NCBI RefSeq assembly: GCF_900105615.1
Contig: NZ_LT630003.1
Coordinates: forward strand, 4,336,001-4,400,000
Source of the DNA: Lacrimispora sphenoides JCM 1415
GTDB taxonomy: Bacteria > Bacillota > Clostridia > Lachnospirales > Lachnospiraceae
Length of the DNA: 64,000 nt
Reading direction: 5' to 3'
Part shown: one piece after another, positions 58,274-64,000 of the stretch
How the letters are laid out: every line of letters starts with the position of its first letter
Position numbering within the stretch: the stretch's first letter is position 1
The notes under the pieces: generated by a model
Database searches by the model: none
What the model was told of the DNA's origin: nothing
Seen by the model: only the letters and a program-made list of their open reading frames with translations
Translations under genes and position numbers: made by a program

Positions 58274-59533
58274 ATGAAACAGTTAATTCATTGGTTAGAG
58301 CATAGTTTCGCACCAAAGATGAACAAAATTAACAATAATGTATGGGTTACCACTTTAAAAGATTCTATTATGCAGGTGCTTCCGTTTATTTTATTAGGAT
58401 CAATATTCTGCTTTTTAACTGTCCCGGGAGAAGTCTTTGGCTGGGAGTGGTGGCCGAATTTCTGGACTCCGTTTGGCTGGACAATGGGGTTGCTATCATT
58501 ATTTGTGGCATTTTTAATACCATTTAACTTAATGGAAAAAAAGCGTCTGCGCAGACAGAGAATTATTGCAGCGCTTTCCGGTGTAGTAGCATTTTTAATT
58601 ATTATTTCTCCTCAGGTGATAAGGGATGGGCAAGCTGGATTTCAGCATGCATCCTTAGGGGCCGGAGGAATGTTTGTAGCGATTACAGCAGGTGCTTTTA
58701 CAGGTTTTATTATGGGCATTTTCGGAAAGTTCTCATTCTTTAAAGAGGATTCCGTAATACCTGATTTTGTAAGAGCCTGGTTTGATTTAATGTTACCGGC
58801 TGGTATCATCGTTTGTTCCCTTTGGATTTTGGTGGATCTGCTTGGGGTTGACCTTTATAATATCTTACTGTCATTATTTATGCCAATCTCCAATGTTATG
58901 CAGACTCCCTGGGGATTTGTACTTTCTCTTTCCCTTGTTTGTTTTTTATATTCCCTGGGAATTTCAAGCTGGGTTCTTACCCCAGTTTATAAACCGGCGA
59001 TGCTCATGGCCATTACCGCCAATGTTACCATGGCAGCAGCCGGAACGGCTACTCATGAAACACTAAACCTGGTTACTGATCCAACGGTATACTCTGCTTA
59101 TTTATGGATCGGTGGAATCGGATGTACATTACCATTAGTTATTATGCTTATATTTGCAAAGAGCAATAAATTGAGAGCATTGGGACGTGCCTGTTTTGTA
59201 CCTGCAATTTTTAATATTAACGAGCCGGTCGTATTCGGATGCATTGCATGGAATCCAATTATGATGATTCCCATGTGGCTGATGGGAATCGTACTTCCTA
59301 CAGTTGTCTGGATTTTTACAAAGGTGATTCCATTTGCACCGATACCTACCAGGGTGTTTGATATGTGGTATTGTCCATTTCCTATTTCCACATGGCTCAC
59401 AACAGGAAGTATCAAAGGTGTAATTTTAATGGCTGTCTGTGCATTGATTTCAACTGTCATATGGTATCCTTTTTTCCGTATCTATGACAGTCAGGAGACA
59501 GAAGCAGAGAAAAAAGCAGAGGAAAAGAAATAA
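58274..59533 (+). CDS. PTS EIIC permease, cellobiose/diacetylchitobiose family
   Basis: 419 residues, about ten hydrophobic segments. Forms the membrane channel that imports and phosphorylates a beta-glycoside disaccharide. The family motif FNINEPVVFGCIAWNP (about 311-326) marks the sugar-binding region. It begins with an amphipathic helix (LIHWLEHSFAPKMNKI) and ends with a charged tail. The substrate cannot be read, but cellobiose, chitobiose or aryl beta-glucosides are the usual choices. ATG follows GGAGGAGGAGAAGG. Confidence 0.93.
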   Translation: MKQLIHWLEHSFAPKMNKINNNVWVTTLKDSIMQVLPFILLGSIFCFLTVPGEVFGWEWWPNFWTPFGWTMGLLSLFVAFLIPFNLMEKKRLRRQRIIAALSGVVAFLIIISPQVIRDGQAGFQHASLGAGGMFVAITAGAFTGFIMGIFGKFSFFKEDSVIPDFVRAWFDLMLPAGIIVCSLWILVDLLGVDLYNILLSLFMPISNVMQTPWGFVLSLSLVCFLYSLGISSWVLTPVYKPAMLMAITANVTMAAAGTATHETLNLVTDPTVYSAYLWIGGIGCTLPLVIMLIFAKSNKLRALGRACFVPAIFNINEPVVFGCIAWNPIMMIPMWLMGIVLPTVVWIFTKVIPFAPIPTRVFDMWYCPFPISTWLTTGSIKGVILMAVCALISTVIWYPFFRIYDSQETEAEKKAEEKK

Positions 59534-59555
59534 GTAATAAGAAGGGTGATTAAAC

Positions 59556-59897
59556 ATGGATGAAAAAACACTAGAATCTGCAATGAGCATCATTATGAAT
59601 GCGGGAGATGCACGTTTACTGTGCAAAGAAGCATTGACAGCCATTGCCGATCAGGATTTTATTTTAGCCAATGAAAAAATGAAGGACGCGCAGAAAAAGA
59701 TTACTGAGGCACACCGGATCCAGACAGATGCCATTCAGGGAGAAACCAGAGGAGAAAAAACAGAGTATTCATTGATTTTCGCCCATGCACAGGATACATT
59801 AATGACCATATACAGTGAAATCAATATTGCAAAGCAAATGATCAAAATCTTTGAAAGCTGGGAAAAGCGTTTGAAACGCTTGGAAAACCAGGAATAG
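59556..59897 (+). CDS. PTS EIIA component, lactose/cellobiose family
   Basis: 113 residues, all-helical. The phospho-histidine is in FAHAQDTLMT (about residues 75-84). SIIMNAGDARLLCKEAL is the typical first helix (residues 9-25). It receives phosphate from HPr and passes it to EIIB; the dedicated HPr at 61380 is a candidate donor. The start follows GAAGGGTG. Confidence 0.94.
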   Translation: MDEKTLESAMSIIMNAGDARLLCKEALTAIADQDFILANEKMKDAQKKITEAHRIQTDAIQGETRGEKTEYSLIFAHAQDTLMTIYSEINIAKQMIKIFESWEKRLKRLENQE

Positions 59898-59929
59898 ATT
59901 CATAAAATCGGGAAGGAAGGGAGAGCATC

Positions 59930-61366
59930 ATGAATAAAGTACCAAAAGGTTTCCCATCAAATTTTATGTGGGGAGGTGCGGTAGCGGCAAATCAGCTGGA
60001 AGGCGCTTATGACCTGGACGACAAAGGCCTATGCCTGGCAGATATTAACGAATTTCAAAAAGATCTTCCCATTGAAAAGCGTTCCAATGGGGAAATAACC
60101 AGATCGTATATAGAGGAAGCCTTACAAAGCAATGATAAAAATTTTCCTAAAAGGAGAGGCATTGATTTTTACCATACCTATCCTGAGGATTTAAAAATGC
60201 TGGCTGATCTGGGATTTAAAACATTCAGAACTTCGATTAACTGGGCCAGAATCTATCCAAACGGAGATGATGGTCAGCCAAATGAGAAGGGGCTTGAGTT
60301 TTATGATAAATTATTTGATGAGATCATTAAAAATGGCATGGAGCCAATGATCACCATTTCTCATTATGAGATGCCTCTTCACTTAACCACTGCATATAAA
60401 GGCTGGTATTCCAGAGAGACCATTGATTTTTTCGTTAAGTACTGCAAAACAGTATTTGACCGGTATGCAGGTAAGGTAAAGTACTGGATTATTGTCAATC
60501 AAATTAATTTGATCGGCCATGAGTCCTTTAATCATCTTGGAGTCCCGGAAGACACGGTTGATGATCTCCGTTCTGCAAAATATCAGGCAGTCCATCATGA
60601 GATGGTGGCATGTGCCAGGGCTACAAAATATGCACATGAAAAACATCCTGAAATGCAGATCGGCATGATGCTGTGCGGCGGTCCGGAATATGCTGCCACA
60701 TGTAAGTCCGAGGATGTGTTAGCAACATTGAAACACAATCAGATGGAGTATTTTTTTGCCGATGTATTGCTTCGGGGATATTATCCCGGTTATGCATACC
60801 GATTCTTTGAGGATTGGAATATTAAGCTCACATTTGAAAACAGTGATGAAGAGGACTTAAAAAATACGGCTGACTTTTTCTCATTTTCATATTATTATAC
60901 TCAGATATGTTCAAAGGAGAGTTATGAGAGAGGAAATGAGGCATACAGGAATAAACAGCTGCCGGCAAACCCGTGGGGCTGGACCATTGATCCCATAGGA
61001 CTAAGAATCTTATTAAATGAATTTTATGACAGATATCAAAAGCCTATTTATATAACTGAAAATGGAGTGGGATACTACGATGAAGTAGAAAATGGAGAAA
61101 TTCATGATTCCTACAGAGTGGACTATCTCCGAGCCCATATTGAGCAGATGAAGGAAGCCATTCGCGATGGGGTAGACCTAAGAGGCTATTATGCATGGGG
61201 GCCGATCGATATTGTTTCCTGCTCTTCCTGTGAAATGAGCAAACGTTATGGTTTTATTTATGTAGATTATGACGATTATGGAAATGGAACAGGAAAAAGA
61301 ATCAAAAAGGACAGTTATGCATGGATGAAAAAAGTGATTTCATCGGGCGGTGAGGATCTGGCTTAA
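59930..61366 (+). CDS. GH1 6-phospho-beta-glycosidase with Gln at the acid/base position
   Basis: 478 residues, a (beta/alpha)8 enzyme expected to split the phosphorylated disaccharide brought in by the PTS. N-terminal GH1 signature FMWGGAVAANQLEGA. The nucleophile Glu377 is in YITENGVGYYD. The phosphate-binding loop near the end (SCEMSKRYGFIYVDYDD) has the Ser, Lys and Tyr typical of 6-phospho enzymes. The acid/base position, normally NE(P/I), reads VNQIN with Gln191, as in plant myrosinases. Either the subfamily uses a substrate that needs no acid catalyst or another residue replaces it. ATG follows GGAAGGAAGGG. Confidence 0.93.
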   Translation: MNKVPKGFPSNFMWGGAVAANQLEGAYDLDDKGLCLADINEFQKDLPIEKRSNGEITRSYIEEALQSNDKNFPKRRGIDFYHTYPEDLKMLADLGFKTFRTSINWARIYPNGDDGQPNEKGLEFYDKLFDEIIKNGMEPMITISHYEMPLHLTTAYKGWYSRETIDFFVKYCKTVFDRYAGKVKYWIIVNQINLIGHESFNHLGVPEDTVDDLRSAKYQAVHHEMVACARATKYAHEKHPEMQIGMMLCGGPEYAATCKSEDVLATLKHNQMEYFFADVLLRGYYPGYAYRFFEDWNIKLTFENSDEEDLKNTADFFSFSYYYTQICSKESYERGNEAYRNKQLPANPWGWTIDPIGLRILLNEFYDRYQKPIYITENGVGYYDEVENGEIHDSYRVDYLRAHIEQMKEAIRDGVDLRGYYAWGPIDIVSCSSCEMSKRYGFIYVDYDDYGNGTGKRIKKDSYAWMKKVISSGGEDLA

Positions 61367-61379
61367 CAGGAGGTGCTTT

Positions 61380-61652
61380 GTGAAGCAGTTTGAATTTGTA
61401 GTTCAGGATGCTATGGGGATTCATGCCAGGCCGGCAGCAGATTTGGCAGCCGCCGCCAAGAAGTTTACCTCTCTTATCTTATTAAAAAAAGAAGAGATGG
61501 AAGCTGATCTAAAAAATCCACTTGCTATTATGAGATTAGCAGTCAAACAGGAAGAACGCGTAACGATAACAGCCACGGGAGATGATGAAAACCAGGCAAT
61601 TGAGCAGTTGAAAGATCTGATAGTAAACATTGGGTTATCCAAAAACCGCTGA
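61380..61652 (+). CDS. Operon-specific HPr-like phosphocarrier lacking Ser46
   Basis: 90 residues from the GTG at 61380, chosen because AGGAGGTGCTTT precedes it and it gives normal HPr numbering; an upstream in-frame ATG lies inside the GH1 gene. His15, the site phosphorylated by enzyme I, is in MGIHARPAADL. The regulatory segment, usually KSIMGVMSLG, reads KNPLAIMRLA, so Ser46 is Asn. It can be expected to carry phosphate to the PTS components but not to be a target of HPr kinase or to act with CcpA through Ser46-P. Last gene of the PTS operon. Confidence 0.93.
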   Translation: MKQFEFVVQDAMGIHARPAADLAAAAKKFTSLILLKKEEMEADLKNPLAIMRLAVKQEERVTITATGDDENQAIEQLKDLIVNIGLSKNR

Positions 61653-61677
61653 ATTCCATGAAGGTAAGGAAGTACGC

Positions 61678-61706
61678 TTGACAATGATCCTTCAAATTGA
61701 TAAAAT
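61678..61706 (+). promoter_or_regulatory. Sigma-A type promoter of the Rrf2 gene
   Basis: TTGACA, 17 bp, TAAAAT. It implies a leader of about 130 nt. Confidence 0.85.
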
Positions 61707-61735
61707 ATAAACTGAAACTATATCAATTACAGATC

Positions 61736-61771
61736 AAGGAAGTTCGATTCGCCAGGTGGTACGTCGAACGG
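61736..61771 (+). repeat. Dispersed leader element, copy 3 (Rrf2 leader)
   Basis: AAGGAAGTTC (61736-61745), perfect stem GTTCGA/TCGAAC (61742-61747 with 61764-61769), then GG. A second hairpin follows, TTTTCTAAG/CTTAGAAAA (61776-61784 with 61811-61819). The leader is thus a two-domain structured RNA. See 10169 and 28167. Confidence 0.55.
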
Positions 61772-61845
61772 CTGATTTTCTAAGCATCGTCGGCACTATG
61801 TTTGACTTCACTTAGAAAATTATATCTATGAAATAGGGGATTCAT

Positions 61846-62277
61846 ATGACAAGTGAGTTTGCAGTAGCGGTTCATGGAGTAGTTTATTTAAACCAGAGGA
61901 AGGTCACCATTTCCAGTGAGGAACTGGCTTCCAATGTATGCACCAACCCTGCCCGGGTAAGAAAGGTGATGGCAAAGTTAAAAAAAGCCGGAATAATCAC
62001 AACAAAGGAAGGGCTGGAGGGCGGCTATCATTTTGGCAAAGATTCCTCAGAAGTTAATTTAAGAAGCATTTGTGATGCTTTGGATGTTACCTTTGTATCT
62101 TCTTCCTGGAAATCCGGCAATGTAGATACCCCCTGTATGATAGCTTCTGGAATGTCAGGAGTCATGGATGAAATTTATGGGGATTTAAATGAGCTTTGCA
62201 GAAGAAGAATGGAAGAGATCACGATTAAAGATATTCAGGAAAAGCTAATCAGAAATCGTCTTGATTCTAAGGCATGA
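61846..62277 (+). CDS. Rrf2 family transcriptional regulator
   Basis: 143 residues. Winged helix-turn-helix (about 1-60) with ISSEELASNVCTNPARVRKVMAKL and the wing KEGLEGGYHFGKD. Cysteines at about 31 and 85 and one near 126 do not match the three-Cys cluster of IscR, so it looks closer to the YwnA/CymR-like branch; iron-sulfur sensing is not supported. It is upstream of the Fe-S enzyme fumarase, but a terminator separates them. ATG follows TAGGGG. Confidence 0.9.
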   Translation: MTSEFAVAVHGVVYLNQRKVTISSEELASNVCTNPARVRKVMAKLKKAGIITTKEGLEGGYHFGKDSSEVNLRSICDALDVTFVSSSWKSGNVDTPCMIASGMSGVMDEIYGDLNELCRRRMEEITIKDIQEKLIRNRLDSKA

Positions 62278-62340
62278 TTTTCTTTCATAAAGAAAATCTG
62301 CTATTGGCTGAACCTTTCAGTAAATCAAACTTCTTATAAA

Positions 62341-62382
62341 TAAGGCAGGGAATGATAATTAAAACATCCCCTGCCTTATTTT
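62341..62382 (+). terminator. Terminator of the Rrf2 gene
   Basis: Stem TAAGGCAGGG/CCCTGCCTTA followed by TTTTA. Confidence 0.8.
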
Positions 62383-62459
62383 ATGTTTCAACTTGATTTC
62401 ACAATAAGAATCATTTATGATGAAATAAAACAAAGGTGCCTGCAAATCTGGAGGAATGT

Positions 62460-63302
62460 ATGATCAGAACGGTTAAAGTTGAAGAAATAACAAAGAACAT
62501 AAAAGAAATGTGCATAGAAGCCAACCATGTGCTGTCTAGTGATATGGAGAGGGTATTTCTTAAGGCAGTGGATGAAGAAACTTCACTCCTTGGCAGACAG
62601 GTGCTCTGCCAGTTAAAGGAAAACTTAAAGATAGCGGGAGAAGATATGATCCCCATTTGCCAGGACACTGGGATGGCAGTGATATTTGTAAGGATAGGAC
62701 AGGATGTGCATATAGAAGGCGGAAATCTTACCGATGCAATCAATCAGGGAGTAAGAGAAGGGTATGTAGAAGGGTATTTAAGAAAATCTGTGGTGGAGCC
62801 GGTGGAGCGGGTAAATACAAAAGATAATACCCCTGCAGTCATCCATTATGAAGTTGTGAACGGAGATCAGATAGATATTACAGTTGCTCCCAAAGGGTTT
62901 GGAAGTGAAAACATGAGCCGCATATTCATGTTAAAGCCCGCGGATGGATTGGAAGGGATCAAGGATTCCATATTAACTGCAGTTAAGGAGGCCGGACCAA
63001 ATGCATGCCCTCCCATGGTGGTTGGAGTAGGAATCGGCGGAACGTTTGAAAAATGTGCCCAGTTAGCCAAGCAGGCATTGACCAGGGAAATTGATAAACG
63101 GTCTTCTATTCCCTATGTAAAAGACTTAGAATCAGAGATGCTTGAGAAAATTAACAAGCTTGGAATCGGGCCCGGAGGTCTGGGAGGAAGGATCACCGCC
63201 CTTGCCGTAAATATTGAAACCTACCCGACTCACATAGCAGGACTGCCTGTGGCAGTTAATATCTGTTGTCATGTAAACCGACATGCACACAGGGTCATAT
63301 AA
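62460..63302 (+). CDS. Class I fumarase / L(+)-tartrate dehydratase alpha subunit
   Basis: 280 residues from the ATG at 62460, which follows TGGAGGAA. The alpha (N-terminal) subunit of the two-subunit Fe-S hydro-lyase. Cluster cysteines lie in PICQDTG (about 66-72), NACPPMVVGVGIGGT (about 187-201) and the final NICCHVNRH. Fumarate hydration is the more general function; tartrate cannot be excluded by sequence. It is adjacent to and 27 bp upstream of the beta subunit. Confidence 0.93.
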   Translation: MIRTVKVEEITKNIKEMCIEANHVLSSDMERVFLKAVDEETSLLGRQVLCQLKENLKIAGEDMIPICQDTGMAVIFVRIGQDVHIEGGNLTDAINQGVREGYVEGYLRKSVVEPVERVNTKDNTPAVIHYEVVNGDQIDITVAPKGFGSENMSRIFMLKPADGLEGIKDSILTAVKEAGPNACPPMVVGVGIGGTFEKCAQLAKQALTREIDKRSSIPYVKDLESEMLEKINKLGIGPGGLGGRITALAVNIETYPTHIAGLPVAVNICCHVNRHAHRVI

Positions 63303-63329
63303 TGATTGGAGCTAAGAATGGAGGAAACC

Positions 63330-63881
63330 ATGGATCATCACATAAAGGTACCGATCAGCAGGGAAGATGCAAAGAGTTTAAGTTCAGGAGATTATGTTTA
63401 TCTGACTGGGACCATTTATACTGCCCGGGATGCCGCTCATAAAAGAATGAAAGAAGTTTTGGACCAAAAGGGAAGTCTTCCCTTTGATATAGAAGGAAAT
63501 ATGATCTATTATATGGGACCATCCCCAGCCAGGGAAGGACGCCCCATCGGTTCCGCCGGACCGACCACAGCCAGCCGCATGGATAAGTACACGCCCCTTC
63601 TTCTGGATATGGGGATGGGGGGAATGATAGGAAAAGGGAAAAGAAGCAATGAAGTCATAGAGGCCATTGTAAGAAACGAGTCCGTTTATTTTGCTGCGGT
63701 GGGAGGGGCCGGAGCTCTTCTTTCTAAATGCATCCTTTCCTCTGAAGTAATTGCTTATGAAGATTTAGGAACAGAGGCCATAAGGCGTCTGGAAATCAAA
63801 GACTTTCCGGTGGTAGTTGTCATAGACAGCAAAGGAAACAATTTATATGAAACAGCCATAGAAAGATACAGGGAGGACTAA
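63330..63881 (+). CDS. Class I fumarase / tartrate dehydratase beta subunit
   Basis: 183 residues from the ATG at 63330 (MDHHIKVPIS), which follows TGGAGGAAACC; an ATG at 63318 would add four residues and is possible. The beta subunit carries substrate-binding residues: GDYVYLTGTIYTARDAAHKR (about 22-41), YMGPSPA, GSAGPTTASRMD (about 71-82) and MGGMIGKGKR. With the alpha subunit it makes the complete enzyme. Confidence 0.93.
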   Translation: MDHHIKVPISREDAKSLSSGDYVYLTGTIYTARDAAHKRMKEVLDQKGSLPFDIEGNMIYYMGPSPAREGRPIGSAGPTTASRMDKYTPLLLDMGMGGMIGKGKRSNEVIEAIVRNESVYFAAVGGAGALLSKCILSSEVIAYEDLGTEAIRRLEIKDFPVVVVIDSKGNNLYETAIERYRED

Positions 63882-63885
63882 GAAT

Positions 63886-64000
63886 ATGAATCGTATCTTC
63901 TATATGGTAGTAAGAAATCTTTTTCGTGTTCCTGTATGGTTTTACCGTATATGGAGGATGGGCCTTCCGAAAGATACTCATACCGATGAGCAGCGCTATG
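63886..64000 (+). CDS. Start of a probable PlsC-like lysophospholipid acyltransferase (partial, runs off right edge)
   Basis: 38 residues are visible from an ATG at 63886, 4 bp after the fumarase beta stop, with GGGAGGACTA upstream. The sequence (NRIFYMVVRNLFRVPVWFYR...) is basic and aromatic, and resembles the N-terminus of 1-acyl-glycerol-phosphate acyltransferase-family proteins of Lachnospiraceae. No catalytic HxxxxD motif is reached, so the assignment is weak. Confidence 0.45.
   Translation, partial: MNRIFYMVVRNLFRVPVWFYRIWRMGLPKDTHTDEQRY

Overview
The window looks like part of the chromosome of a low-to-moderate GC, anaerobic, fermentative Firmicute, most likely a Lachnospiraceae member (Clostridium sphenoides/saccharolyticum or Lacrimispora type). 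The family-level call is inference from AdhE, NADP-type glutamate dehydrogenase, a DUF3881-like protein, ECF vitamin transporters and very large sortase-anchored surface proteins; the sequence has no rRNA to confirm it. It contains the replication origin: the strand of the housekeeping genes switches at about 45 kb, between rpmH (minus) and dnaA (plus).

Layout. (1) 1-8.6 kb: the N-terminal 2,851 residues of a giant minus-strand surface protein that runs off the left edge (signal peptide, vWA domain, one InlB-type repeat, then a long array of about 164-residue MBG/YDG-like repeats with a five-unit higher-order period). Its 5' leader is unusually structured. (2) 9.0-11.8 kb: tRNA-Arg(CCT), a tRNA-like remnant, a DUF3881-like gene and gdhA. 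(3) 11.9-27.2 kb: one 5,103-residue LPxTG protein built from about 27 Cna-B/SpaA-like domains. (4) 27.4-33.8 kb: bioY with a BirA-type operator, nudC, adhE, type II pantothenate kinase and a DUF4446 gene. (5) 33.8-44 kb: the conserved origin-left block soj-spo0J and rpmH-rnpA-yidD-yidC-jag-mnmE-mnmG-rsmG, three perfect parS sites, and a divergent alpha/beta-hydrolase-like gene with a degraded catalytic triad. (6) 44.4-54.2 kb: an ECF transporter S component, a bipartite oriC around dnaA, then dnaN-rlbA-recF-gyrB-gyrA. (7) 54.4-55.7 kb: a CNNM/CorC-type membrane protein. (8) 55.8-61.7 kb: a LicR-type PRD regulator divergent from a cellobiose/diacetylchitobiose-type PTS operon (EIIB-EIIC-EIIA, a GH1 6-phospho-beta-glycosidase and a dedicated HPr). 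(9) 61.8-64 kb: an Rrf2 regulator with a structured leader, two-subunit class I fumarase, and the start of a likely acyltransferase.

Most notable signals. The two giant surface-protein genes share an identical promoter layout, two GTAACC-type half sites at 11-bp spacing placed exactly 9 bp upstream of the -10, which resembles a WalR/YycF-like box. The PTS operon carries an HPr with His15 but Asn in place of the regulatory Ser46, next to a GH1 enzyme whose acid/base Glu is Gln. A 10-nt motif followed by a hairpin and AACGG occurs in three intergenic leaders. These are sequence observations with inferred function; none has been tested.
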